Shown here: positions 42,366-50,725 of the stretch, piece by piece | Layout: each line of letters starts with the position of its first letter | How positions within the stretch are numbered: the stretch's first letter is position 1 | From: an uncultured SAR116 cluster alpha proteobacterium | GTDB taxonomy: Bacteria; Pseudomonadota; Alphaproteobacteria; Puniceispirillales; Marisalimonadaceae | NCBI GenBank assembly: GCA_902537945.1 | Contig: CACBDG010000002.1 | Location: 62,001 to 126,000, forward strand | Direction: 5' to 3' | Length of the DNA: 64,000 nt | Program-made: the position numbers and the translations under genes | The notes under the pieces: model-generated | Databases searched by the model: none | Told to the model about the DNA's origin: nothing | The model's input: only the letters and a program-made list of their open reading frames with translations

Positions 42366-42650
42366 TTACTTATCTCCTCCTAATGATCCAGTACTAAAAA
42401 GTTTTAGAACAGCAACTGTACCAATAAAATTTATCAATGCATATACAATAGCAATGTCTAAGAATTCTGGTCTATTTGAGTAGAACCCATGAAGAGAAAT
42501 GCTGATTACTATTACAGTTCCAAGACTGTTAACCGCTAAAATTCTATCAAATGTTGTTTTGCCTAAAATAATTCTTACTAAAATTAAAACTCCTGTAATT
42601 GCACAGGCTATTAAACCAGCTAAAAACATTATTTTTTGCCCTCTAACCAA
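42366..42650 (-). CDS. mrpF: Mrp antiporter subunit F
   Basis: 94 residues, three membrane helices; TTFDRILAVNSLGTVIVISI contains the RILAVNxxGT signature of MrpF/MnhF, and ALINFIGTVAVLKLF is the third helix. It overlaps the upstream mrpE gene by 22 nt, or less if a later start is used, and ends 2 nt before mrpG. Structural subunit of the antiporter. Confidence 0.9.
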   Translation of the reverse strand: MVRGQKIMFLAGLIACAITGVLILVRIILGKTTFDRILAVNSLGTVIVISISLHGFYSNRPEFLDIAIVYALINFIGTVAVLKLFSTGSLGGDK

Positions 42651-43096
42651 GTTACTTTTTTGTCCATTTCATTAGTTCGAACGTCATTCCCGAAATCAGA
42701 ATTTAGAGCGTGTACCTCAAAAACATCTTTTTGCATTTTTGTAGTAACTGTTCCTGGTGTAAGAGTAATGGAATTGGCATATGTAACTCTTGCGACATCA
42801 GTGACTTGAGAAGCTTTTACTGTAAAAGTTTCAGGCTCAACATTTCCTTTTATAATTACTTTTGCAGTACTTAAATTTGACTTCAATATTTCTTTAAATA
42901 ACCATATCAAATAATTCAAAATCCTTGGCATAAAAAATATGGGTAAACCTTCATCATCTATTAGTTTGCCGCGTTTAGTAACATAAACACAAAATGCACA
43001 CGAAATTATACCTAAACTGATTATAAGGATACTGTAATGTCCTGACATCAATAACCATAAAGAAAGCAGTATCAAAAAAAGGATTAATGTTTTCAT
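42629..43096 (-). CDS. mrpE: Mrp antiporter subunit E
   Basis: 155 residues: two or three N-terminal membrane helices and a cytoplasmic domain with NSITLTPGTVTTKMQKD, the MrpE hallmark, and FEVHALNSDFG. It is the first gene of the operon. The 74-nt gap to the thiamine-precursor binding protein gene upstream must hold its promoter if the operon is independent; none stands out. The gene order E-F-G-A(C)-B-C-D-D-x-D differs from the A-B-C-D-E-F-G order of Bacillus Mrp. Confidence 0.9.
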   Translation of the reverse strand: MKTLILFLILLSLWLLMSGHYSILIISLGIISCAFCVYVTKRGKLIDDEGLPIFFMPRILNYLIWLFKEILKSNLSTAKVIIKGNVEPETFTVKASQVTDVARVTYANSITLTPGTVTTKMQKDVFEVHALNSDFGNDVRTNEMDKKVTWLEGKK

Positions 43097-43170
43097 TAAT
43101 TTAAGCCCTAATTAAGTTATTATTAACCTTTACCCAATGTTAGCTTTAATTTCAATGATAGTTTTGTGTG

Positions 43171-44109
43171 TTATGGTTTTGCAAAAGTCTCTGCTTTTGT
43201 GATTTTTTTAATAATTCCTTTTGCTTTTAGAAACTTACTAAAATTTGCGTAGGTTTTTAAATCATGAGCCTGTGGCCTCAAAGCAAGCCTAGATATAGTA
43301 TCTTTGTAAGCCCTTTTATTTAATTCATCATCTAAACCTTTTCTAAAAGACGAAAACTCTTTCCATGTAGAAACTGGGTCATTAATAATTGTTAAAGTAG
43401 CTTTCTGAATTGCGCTAAAAAATTTATCGAAAAGCGGGTTATTTTTATTTTTTTTATTTGCAATGTATATTAATTCTTCATAAGTTGGTACGCCATGCTC
43501 CTCTGGATAGAAAGCTCTACCTGGATGATTAACAATGTCCATTTGATTGAGCTCAAAATTTCTAAAAGCTCCAATTACTGCATCAACCTTTTTTGCTATT
43601 AATGAGGGTGACAATGAAAAGTTAATATTCACTAAATCTACATCAGACATATTTAGATTATATTTTTGAAGCATTCCAGAGAGTAGAGCTTCTTCAAATC
43701 CACCAACTGAAAATCCAACTTTTTTTCCTTTGAGATCTGAAATTGTTTTAATGGGTCCATCTCTTAAGACAACTAGTGAATTTAGAGGAACACTAACTAA
43801 AGTTCCAACTCTTACGACAGGTAAACCTTGATCAACTTGAATGTGTAATTGAGGTTGATAAGAAATTGCTAAGTCTAATTTACCTGCAGCAACTAATTTT
43901 GGCGGATCATTTGGATCAGCTGGCTCAATCATCTCAACTTCTAGGTTTATTTCTTTAAAGAAATTTCTTTTTTTAGCTATTATTAAAGGAGCATGATCAG
44001 GATTAATAAACCAATCTAGTCCAATAGTTAACTTTTGAGAAGAAGCATTAACATTACAAGAAAATATAAAAAGTAAAAAACTTAAAATTATTTTAAATAT
44101 TGCATTCAT
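43171..44109 (-). CDS. thiY: Thiamine-precursor (HMP-type) ABC transporter substrate-binding protein, ThiY-like
   Basis: 312 residues. A signal peptide (about 1-22, ending NVNASS) precedes an NMT1/THI5-like periplasmic-binding domain: LTIGLDWFINPDHAPLIIAK, LVAAGKLDLAISYQP, KGKKVGFSVGGFEE, which is the pyrimidine-binding pattern of ThiY/Thi5 proteins. It would capture formyl-aminopyrimidine or related thiamine precursors in the periplasm. A TPP riboswitch directly upstream, with the ribosome binding site inside it, supports this strongly. The matching permease gene lies on the far side of the riboswitch. Confidence 0.9.
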   Translation of the reverse strand: MNAIFKIILSFLLFIFSCNVNASSQKLTIGLDWFINPDHAPLIIAKKRNFFKEINLEVEMIEPADPNDPPKLVAAGKLDLAISYQPQLHIQVDQGLPVVRVGTLVSVPLNSLVVLRDGPIKTISDLKGKKVGFSVGGFEEALLSGMLQKYNLNMSDVDLVNINFSLSPSLIAKKVDAVIGAFRNFELNQMDIVNHPGRAFYPEEHGVPTYEELIYIANKKNKNNPLFDKFFSAIQKATLTIINDPVSTWKEFSSFRKGLDDELNKRAYKDTISRLALRPQAHDLKTYANFSKFLKAKGIIKKITKAETFAKP

Positions 44110-44111
44110 TT

Positions 44112-44191
44112 GCTTCTCCCTCCGCTGGTTTTAACCAGATCAGGTTATAAGGGTTAATTTCTCAGCAAGATATATATCAAGCACCCCTGGC
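44112..44191 (-). ncRNA. TPP (THI-box) riboswitch controlling thiY
   Basis: On the minus strand: CCAGGGGTGC at the 5' end, CTGAGA (44160-44165), AACCC, ACCTGATCTGG (44135-44145), then ACCAGCGGAGGGAG up to the start codon. This is the conserved THI-box order. The Shine-Dalgarno GGAGGGAG (44116-44123) is the 3' part of the aptamer itself, so TPP binding should block translation of the binding-protein gene. No terminator T-tract follows. Confidence 0.95.
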
Positions 44192-44232
44192 ATTTTACTT
44201 CTATTACAAATATAAAAAAAATCAATAATATT

Positions 44233-44958
44233 TTATTTCCACCATACATATCTATTAAGAACATAATCTGTGATTTTATAAATAGTAATGGTCATAAAAA
44301 TAAGAATTAATAGAGCAGCAAACATATTATCAGTTTGTAATCTTGCATTACTGTATATCATAAATGAACCAAGCCCTGTGCTTCCACCAATCCATTCTCC
44401 TACAACTGCTCCAATTGGAGCAAAGCAAGCTGCAACTCTAAGCCCAGAACATAATCCAGGTAAAGATGACGGAATTTTAATTTTCCAAAATAATTGAATT
44501 TTTGAGAAGTTTAGTGTTTTTCCAGCATCAATTAGTTCTTGAGGTACTTTATTTAAGGCATCTGTGAAATTAGATGTTATTGGGAAAAAAACTATTAAAA
44601 CTCCAATTACTATTTTACTGATCATTCCATAACCGAGCCATAAAATTAACAATGGCGCCAAAGCAAAAACTGGAATTGATTGGCTGGCTAGCAATATAGG
44701 CATTATCCATCTTCTTAATGTGACCGATGAAGAAATTATCAAAGCTGTTGTTATTCCAATCAAAGAGCCAATTGCTATGGATGCTAATATTTCAACTAGC
44801 GTGTATGATGCGTGAACTATGAGTTCACTCCAGTTAACGTAAATTGATGAAAATACTTTTGATGGAGGAGGGAGCATAAATGCAGGTAAATTAAAAAATG
44901 AACAGCTTATTTCCCATATCACAAAAATAGTTGTTGCAATTAATATTCCTCTAATCAT
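44233..44958 (-). CDS. thiX: ABC transporter permease, ThiX/SsuC-like
   Basis: 241 residues with six membrane helices. The EAA loop for ATPase contact is IDAGKTLNFSKIQLFWKIKI, followed by PSSLPGLCSGLRVAACFA, as in the nitrate/taurine/HMP permease family. The next gene is the TPP-riboswitch-controlled ThiY-like binding protein, so a pyrimidine precursor is the likely cargo. An ATP-binding subunit (ThiZ) is not found on either side. The start is 54 nt from the divergent deacetylase gene, so both promoters must share that short gap. Confidence 0.85.
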   Translation of the reverse strand: MIRGILIATTIFVIWEISCSFFNLPAFMLPPPSKVFSSIYVNWSELIVHASYTLVEILASIAIGSLIGITTALIISSSVTLRRWIMPILLASQSIPVFALAPLLILWLGYGMISKIVIGVLIVFFPITSNFTDALNKVPQELIDAGKTLNFSKIQLFWKIKIPSSLPGLCSGLRVAACFAPIGAVVGEWIGGSTGLGSFMIYSNARLQTDNMFAALLILIFMTITIYKITDYVLNRYVWWK

Positions 44959-45012
44959 TGTAACCTTTGTGAAATTAATTTTATATTAATTATATATATT
45001 AAAAAGAAAAGA

Positions 45013-46137
45013 ATGCAGAATTATTTATTTACAAGTGATATTTTTAGAGGTTCTAGGTATGAAAAAGGCCATCCCCTAGATATGGACAGAGTTTGGCCGA
45101 GTGTTGAGCTTATAAGATTAATGGGATGGATAAATGAAAATCAAATTATTAAAAATTCTCCAGCAGAGATTAGTGAGTTAATTAAATTTCATGATTTAGA
45201 TTATGTCAAAGCATTAAAAAGAGCTGAAGAAGATCAAACTCTTCCCGATAAACTAAAGAAGAAATTTAATATTGGTATTGGAAATAATCCAATATTTAGC
45301 GAGGTTTTTTCAAGACCCGCAACAGCAGCTCAAGCCTCAATAAAAGCTGTTGAAATGATAGCGGATAAAAAAGCAAAAAAAATTTTAAACATATCTGGTG
45401 GAACTCATCATGGAAGAAAATCTCAAGCATTCGGTTTTTGCTTTCTAAATGACTGTGTCTTAGCAATTCTAAAAGCTTTAGATAAAGGTTTTAAAAATAT
45501 TGTGTATGTAGATTTTGATGCTCACCATTGTGATGGAGTACAAGATATTTTTTCTGAGAATGAGAATGTTTCAATAATATCAATTCATGAAAAAAATAGA
45601 TGGCCGAAAACTGGTAAATTTGAAGAAAATAAACTTTTCAATGTAATTAACTTCCCTGTTAATGAGAGTTTTAATGATAATGAAATGGATTATATAGTAT
45701 GCAACGTTATTATTCCTTTTATAAAAACAAAGAAAGCTGATCTTTTAATAATTCAAGCTGGAGCTGATATGCTTGATGGTGACCCTCAATCAAGAATTAG
45801 TTTGACTAATAATGCATATTGGAAGGCGGTAAGGGATGTGCAGTCTCTTAATGAAAATGTAATAATATTGGGTGGTGGCGGTTATAATCCATACTTAACA
45901 GCTAAGGCGTGGGCTGGAAATTGGGTTTTAATTAATGATAAAGAGGAATATTTAAATCAAGAGATGAAATCACAGTGTTATGATCTTCTTAAATCATTAA
46001 GTTGGCGTAATAGACGAGTTAAGAATGGGATCCCTGATAAATGGATCAGCACTTGGAGAGATGAATATAAAAATTTTCCAATAGGAGATGAAATTTTATC
46101 TCTTGTAAATGAAATATTAAAGATTAAAAAAATATGA
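45013..46137 (+). CDS. Histone-deacetylase-family (AcuC/APAH-like) deacetylase
   Basis: 374 residues, arginase/deacetylase fold. The active-site segments are SGGTHHGRKSQAFGFCFLND (tandem His near 132-133), VDFDAHHCDGVQDIF (Zn Asp and His near 167-169), QAGADMLDGDP (Zn Asp) and ILGGGGYNP for the catalytic tail. Bacterial members remove acyl groups from polyamines or from acetyl-CoA synthetase lysines. Which applies here is unknown. The final 4 nt overlap the DUF192 gene. It is read divergently from the thiamine-precursor permease. Confidence 0.88.
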   Translation: MQNYLFTSDIFRGSRYEKGHPLDMDRVWPSVELIRLMGWINENQIIKNSPAEISELIKFHDLDYVKALKRAEEDQTLPDKLKKKFNIGIGNNPIFSEVFSRPATAAQASIKAVEMIADKKAKKILNISGGTHHGRKSQAFGFCFLNDCVLAILKALDKGFKNIVYVDFDAHHCDGVQDIFSENENVSIISIHEKNRWPKTGKFEENKLFNVINFPVNESFNDNEMDYIVCNVIIPFIKTKKADLLIIQAGADMLDGDPQSRISLTNNAYWKAVRDVQSLNENVIILGGGGYNPYLTAKAWAGNWVLINDKEEYLNQEMKSQCYDLLKSLSWRNRRVKNGIPDKWISTWRDEYKNFPIGDEILSLVNEILKIKKI

Positions 46138-46598
46138 TAAAAAAGATAAAAATAATTTTATTAGGATTTTTCCTAATTTCAACAGATCTAGTATTTGCTG
46201 AAGGTAAAAGCCCAGTCTTTAAACAAATTTTATGTTCTATTAATGTTAAAAAAAATAATCCTCAAAAGTTCTCTTTAGAAATAGCTGATAATGAACAAAA
46301 AAGATCTTATGGATTGATGAATAGAAAGGATATGAAACCTAATTCAGGAATGTTGTTTGTTTGGAAAGATAGCCAAATTCGAAATTTTTGGATGAAAAAT
46401 ACACATTTTAATTTAGATTTATTTTTTTTGAACAAACAAGGTGAAATTATTGAGATTTATAAAAATGCTAAAGCATTTGATGAAACAAATATTAAAAGTC
46501 AAAATAAAGTAAATTTTGTAGTTGAATTAAAATCTGGAGAGTATCCACTTTTGATAGGAGATAAATTTAACTGCCTATTTAAAGAATTATTGAAATAA
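46134..46598 (+). CDS. DUF192-family exported protein
   Basis: 154 residues with a signal peptide (MIKKIKIILLGFFLISTDLV..FA, cleavage near residue 22). The DUF192 core RSYGLMNRKDMKPNSGMLFV and IRNFWMKNTHFNLDLFFL plus VVELKSGE are clear. Proteins of this family are small periplasmic or extracellular β-rich proteins of unknown function. The ATG overlaps the deacetylase stop by 4 nt, so the two are coupled. Function is not assigned. Confidence 0.88.
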   Translation: MIKKIKIILLGFFLISTDLVFAEGKSPVFKQILCSINVKKNNPQKFSLEIADNEQKRSYGLMNRKDMKPNSGMLFVWKDSQIRNFWMKNTHFNLDLFFLNKQGEIIEIYKNAKAFDETNIKSQNKVNFVVELKSGEYPLLIGDKFNCLFKELLK

Positions 46599-46659
46599 TT
46601 TAAATTTCTTGAAAGTAAAGCTTGATTTTGAAGATTTCTAAAGTATAAATCGAATTGTT

Positions 46660-46736
<77 letters not shown>

Positions 46737-46976
46737 CTACTGACAGTGTTGAAAGCTAAATCAGGCAACATTCTATTAATTTTACCATAAATTGTAAGTG
46801 ATCCTGAAAACAGAAATCTAGCAATTTTTAAAATTAAGTAATTGTCAGGGATATAAAAATATAACTATTTTAACTTTCAAAATTAAGAAATTTTATGTGT
46901 GGTACAAATCATAGAAGTCTAACTTTAATTATGTTTTATTTTACTAAAAATAATAAATAAATCTTTTAAATTAGAT

Positions 46977-47008
46977 TATGTCTGACAAGTCTAAATCTGT
47001 CAGACATA
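46977..47008. repeat. 11-bp inverted repeat downstream of the amino-acid binding-protein gene
   Basis: TATGTCTGACA (46977-46987) and TGTCAGACATA (46998-47008) are perfect reverse complements around a 10-nt loop. It lies 12 nt after the stop of the minus-strand binding-protein gene, where a terminator would be expected, but no good T-run follows on either strand. A weak terminator or mRNA 3'-stabilising hairpin is the likeliest role. Confidence 0.55.
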
Positions 47009-47020
47009 TTACTTTTATAT

Positions 47021-47806
47021 TTACAATGACGGTAAAGATGGGAGGTCTTGACCTAACCATTTTAGTGAAATTTTATTGAGATCACCACCAAGCTTCTTAT
47101 GAAGAATAAAAACATTTACCCATCTTAATAAATCTTCATTACCTTTTTTAACTCCAATAAAGCAAGGGCTGTCTTTAATTATAAATTTCCTTTCTAAGTC
47201 AAAATCAGGATTAGCCTCTGTTACAGAAGCTGCAACTGTATTTCCTGCTACAAGAACTTGAACTTGTTTAGATTTTATGGCGCTTAATGTTGCGGCATTA
47301 TCACCAAATCTTGTAATTTTAGCACCTTTAGGAGCCATTTTAGTTAGTTCTAAATCCTCTAATGTTCCTCCTGTTACACCAATTGTAAGACCATCTAGAT
47401 CTGCATATGATGATACTTTAATAGAGGAAGGCGCAAAAACACCAGAATAGAAAGGTGCATATGCGCTAGAAAAGTTTATGGACTTAGCTCTTGATGGATT
47501 AGCACCCATTGTAGATATTACTAGATCAACTTTATCTGTTTCAAGAAAAGGAATTCTTTGTTTTGAAACTACTGGTACTATTTTAAGCTTAACTCCTAAA
47601 TCCTTAGCAATAAGTTTTGCAACATCAACATCATAACCTTCGTGTTCTCCAGTTTTACCAACTGATCCAAAAGGTGCAAAAGCCTCAGGAACAGCAATCT
47701 TAACTTCACCATTTTTAAGAATTTCATTCAAATCAGCAGCATTTGCTGAATAATTTATAAAAAATAGACTTAACAAAAAGCTATAGATCATTTTTTTTGA
47801 AAACAT
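47021..47806 (-). CDS. Polar amino-acid ABC transporter substrate-binding protein (family 3)
   Basis: 261 residues. A signal peptide ends at SANA (about residue 23). The mature protein begins LNEILKNGEVKIAVPEAFAP, then FGSVGKTGEHEGYDVDVAKL, DLVISTMGANPSRAKSINFS and LDGLTIGVTGGTLEDLELT, all standard for family 3 solute-binding proteins of the His/Gln/Glu group. It captures an amino acid in the periplasm. Two permease genes follow upstream in the operon, 12 nt and 0 nt apart. A hairpin lies just after its stop. The exact amino acid is not determined. Confidence 0.92.
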   Translation of the reverse strand: MFSKKMIYSFLLSLFFINYSANAADLNEILKNGEVKIAVPEAFAPFGSVGKTGEHEGYDVDVAKLIAKDLGVKLKIVPVVSKQRIPFLETDKVDLVISTMGANPSRAKSINFSSAYAPFYSGVFAPSSIKVSSYADLDGLTIGVTGGTLEDLELTKMAPKGAKITRFGDNAATLSAIKSKQVQVLVAGNTVAASVTEANPDFDLERKFIIKDSPCFIGVKKGNEDLLRWVNVFILHKKLGGDLNKISLKWLGQDLPSLPSL

Positions 47807-47818
47807 TTTTTTTTCCTT

Positions 47819-48511
47819 TCAATTAGTTAAATTTTCAATAGTGTATTTTTTTTCTAAGTGTTTCGCATAAATAGCTAGGGGGTAACACAGGCAGAAATAC
47901 AAAACTGCCATAATAGGAAAGATTATAAATGGTTCAGATCCTATAACAGGAGCATTCGCCCATCTTTTTCCTAATAACATTAAATCCTGAAAACCAATTA
48001 TATATGCAAGAGAGGTACCTTTTATAATTTGAATAAGAAAACTTACAGTAGGTGCAATACTATACTTATAAACTTGAGGTATAATAATTAGTTTTAAAGT
48101 CTGCATGAAGTTAAGATTCAGAGCAGTTGCGCCTTCCCATTGCCCTCTAGGTATTGCTAGAATAGCACCTCTCCATACCTCTGCTAAATAAGCTGAGGTA
48201 AAAACTATTAGTGATATACTTGCAGCGTACCAGGGATCAAAGTTTTGACCTACAAAGCGTGGAATTCCTAACCCAATAATAAATAATAACATTAAAAGAG
48301 GCAAAGATTGAAATAACCATATGTATGAAAAGCTTATATAATTCAAAATTTTCGATGGATATATTCTTAAAAAAGTTATTAATAAAGCAAGTAATCCACC
48401 ACCAAAAAAAGCTATTAATGATAAATAAATTGTAAATCTAGTAGCAGAAATTAATTGAGCTATAATTATTCCCAATGGCTTATCAAAGATGTCTATCAAT
48501 AGCTCGTGCAT
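47819..48511 (-). CDS. Amino-acid ABC transporter permease (second)
   Basis: 230 residues, about five helices. The HisM/GlnP-type core is clear: YLAEVWRGAILAIPRGQWEGA, followed by ALNLNFMQTLKLIIIPQVYK, the EAA motif region that contacts the ATPase. It begins directly at the end of the other permease gene and lies 12 nt before the binding-protein gene. Together they form the membrane channel of a polar amino-acid importer. The ATP-binding subunit is missing from the locus. Confidence 0.9.
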   Translation of the reverse strand: MHELLIDIFDKPLGIIIAQLISATRFTIYLSLIAFFGGGLLALLITFLRIYPSKILNYISFSYIWLFQSLPLLMLLFIIGLGIPRFVGQNFDPWYAASISLIVFTSAYLAEVWRGAILAIPRGQWEGATALNLNFMQTLKLIIIPQVYKYSIAPTVSFLIQIIKGTSLAYIIGFQDLMLLGKRWANAPVIGSEPFIIFPIMAVLYFCLCYPLAIYAKHLEKKYTIENLTN

Positions 48512-49186
48512 CTACATCCTCTTTTTTAATGTTTTATTAAAAATAATTTCTAAAGAAGTTTTAAATAATAGAGAAAGAGCAACATATAAAAATGATAAAA
48601 TTATAAATATTTCAAAAGATCTGAACGTTCTGCTATCAATATACAAACCAGCATGAGTAAGATCATTTACACCAATTTCAGAAATAATTCCTGTAGTTAA
48701 AAAAATAAAAATGAATTGACTGGACAATGAAGGGAACATTTTAATCAATGTGTGCGGAAGTACAATTTTTCTAAATATTGTATTTTTATTTAAATTTAAA
48801 GAATAAGCAGCCTCTAGCTGACTATTTGGAGTTGAATTAAAGCCTGATCTTAATATTTCACCAAAATATCCAGTAAAATTTATAGTTAATGCTAATAATG
48901 CATGTGCCCAAAATGGCCATACATATTGAAAAATTAATGGCAAACCAAAGGTTACAAAAAATAATTGAACAATTAATGGAGTATTGCGAATGAAATCAAT
49001 CCAACAAATAGATAAATAATTTATTGGTTTTACTTTCCAATAAATAAAAGCAGCTAAAAGAAATGCAATTATAAATCCGATGCTACCAGAGATGACTGTT
49101 AAGCTAGAGCTTATTAAGATTCCATCAAATATCAGACCCATATACTCTGATGATCTATAAATTTCAAAAAAACGGAAATCAAACAT
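48512..49186 (-). CDS. Amino-acid ABC transporter permease (first)
   Basis: 224 residues, about five membrane helices. FTGYFGEILRSGFNSTPNSQLEA with SLNLNKNTIFRKIVLPHTL forms the EAA loop of HisM/GlnP permeases. GGAGAG lies 6 nt before the ATG at 49186. It is the first gene of the three-gene unit. The upstream 345-nt gap should carry its promoter. The stop codon is directly followed by the start of the second permease, so the pair probably forms a heterodimer. Confidence 0.9.
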   Translation of the reverse strand: MFDFRFFEIYRSSEYMGLIFDGILISSSLTVISGSIGFIIAFLLAAFIYWKVKPINYLSICWIDFIRNTPLIVQLFFVTFGLPLIFQYVWPFWAHALLALTINFTGYFGEILRSGFNSTPNSQLEAAYSLNLNKNTIFRKIVLPHTLIKMFPSLSSQFIFIFLTTGIISEIGVNDLTHAGLYIDSRTFRSFEIFIILSFLYVALSLLFKTSLEIIFNKTLKKRM

Positions 49187-49531
49187 TCATAACTCTCCAA
49201 CAATTATGTGGTTTGGTAAAAGTTAATTGAATTAAGCAATCTATAAATTTAGCTTATTCAAAGTTCTATGCGATTATAAAAATAGACAGAATAATTTTTT
49301 TTTGAATTTATGATTAATTATTCATCAAAAATTACAATTTTATTCATTAATGATATTATATAAAAAATTTCATAAACTCGTCATTTAACTTATATCAATG
49401 CAGAAATGCTGAGAAACTTTCGATATGATTCGCTTTTTTGATTTGCTATACACAGATTGGTTTAACAAGACAAAGTTGTTTGCTAAATTAGTGTTGCCAT
49501 TACCAAAATAAATTTTATCAGCTTTTAAATT
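49187..49531. other. 345-nt non-coding gap between TauD-like and amino-acid permease genes
   Basis: I see no convincing open frame, tRNA or known riboswitch here. On the minus strand it includes the leader of the amino-acid ABC operon, with a TATAAT-like box near 49352-49357 (in TTATATAATATC) and no clear -35. The rest is AT-rich with a moderately GC-containing island near 49400-49450 that folds poorly by eye. A small regulatory RNA cannot be excluded. Confidence 0.4.
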
Positions 49532-50398
49532 TTAAGCCATAATTGGTTCTTGGTCACCAACTAATGTAACTCTATGCATAATTCTTTTTATAGTATTATT
49601 ATTAAAAGGTTCAACAGAGTGCATGGTACATCTATTATCCCACATAACTATGTCATTATCATTCCAAATGTGCTTGTATACATACTTTGATTGAATAGAA
49701 TGCCTTATCAAAAAATCTAACAATTCTCTTCCTTCATCATAGTCATAATCTATAATTTTTACCATCGTATGTGGTGAAAGAAAAAGACTTGGCTTATTTG
49801 TAACAGGATGTCTTCTTACAAGAGGATGAACTACTGGATCAAGTTTATCATAACTTCCTTTATCTTTCTTTTTACTTAGCTCTTTTGATAGACTGATTAT
49901 ATAATTATGATCATGCAGAACGTTTAAATTTTTAATTTTTTCTTTTGTTGTTTTGCTTAGATCTTCATATGCTTCATACATATTCGCAAATAGAGTATTT
50001 CCACCTTTTTTAGTGGTTGAAATTCCATGCAGTATTGAACCATTACTTGGAATTTTTCGAAATGAACTATCGGTGTGCCAAAGCCAAGATTGCTTTAAAT
50101 ATTGCCATGATGTTTCTTTATTTGGTATAATTTTTCCCTTTTCATCAACATTGGAAACACGATAAATTTCAGGATTTTTTGAGGATCTATGAGATAAAGA
50201 CGGGTGGACTTCAAGTTCACCAAATTTTTTTCCAAAATTAATATGATCTTCATCAGAAATATTTTGGTTAGGAAAAACTATAATTAAATTTTTCATCCAT
50301 AAATTTTTTATTTCTTTAAAAGTAATATCATCAATATTAGCGAGATTTACATTTTCAATAGAAATTCCAATATTTTTGTGAAGTTGTTTTAATTTCAT
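49532..50398 (-). CDS. TauD/TfdA-family Fe(II)/2-oxoglutarate dioxygenase
   Basis: 288 residues. The facial triad is His108 and Asp110 in WLWHTDSSF and a distal His in MWDNRCTMHSVEPFN near 262; the 2-oxoglutarate Arg lies ~11 residues later in RIMHRVTLVG. ISDEDHINFGKKFGELEVHP is the familiar N-terminal segment. Such enzymes hydroxylate sulfonates (taurine), herbicide ethers or other small acids; the substrate here is open. The neighbours are an amino-acid transporter and a biotin-dependent carboxylase pair, which gives no direct clue. Confidence 0.92.
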   Translation of the reverse strand: MKLKQLHKNIGISIENVNLANIDDITFKEIKNLWMKNLIIVFPNQNISDEDHINFGKKFGELEVHPSLSHRSSKNPEIYRVSNVDEKGKIIPNKETSWQYLKQSWLWHTDSSFRKIPSNGSILHGISTTKKGGNTLFANMYEAYEDLSKTTKEKIKNLNVLHDHNYIISLSKELSKKKDKGSYDKLDPVVHPLVRRHPVTNKPSLFLSPHTMVKIIDYDYDEGRELLDFLIRHSIQSKYVYKHIWNDNDIVMWDNRCTMHSVEPFNNNTIKRIMHRVTLVGDQEPIMA

Positions 50399-50489
50399 TG
50401 AAGTCCTTATTTAACAATATTCTAAACTAACTATCCCAAATCAGACATTTATGAATTAGTATCATCATTACATTTTGTTTATTTTTAAA

Positions 50490-50705
50490 TTAAATATCAT
50501 AATTCATGTCGATTAACTTGTCTCCTTCATTTATAATGTCATTTTCTTTAACATAAATTTTAATGATTTTACCTCTATTTTTAGTAGTCACTGGAATAAG
50601 CATTTTCATACATTCTATTATTATTAAGTCAGTTTCTTTTTCCACAATTTGATCATGTGATACCAAAATTTCACTTATCGTTCCGGATACTTCTGAATAA
50701 ATCAT
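50490..50705 (-). CDS. Stand-alone biotin/lipoyl carrier domain (mini BCCP)
   Basis: 71 residues, one lipoyl-type β-barrel. The biotinylation motif appears as ECMKM with Lys34; flanking hydrophobic strands (ISEILVSHDQIV, KIIKIYVKENDII) match the fold. The usual AMKM is ECMKM here, as in the single-domain carriers of some acyl-CoA carboxylases. It lies 20 nt after the carboxyltransferase gene, as its carrier. No biotin carboxylase gene is nearby, so the complex must borrow one. Confidence 0.88.
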   Translation of the reverse strand: MIYSEVSGTISEILVSHDQIVEKETDLIIIECMKMLIPVTTKNRGKIIKIYVKENDIINEGDKLIDMNYDI

Positions 50706-50725
50706 TTTGATTTCCTATACATAAA

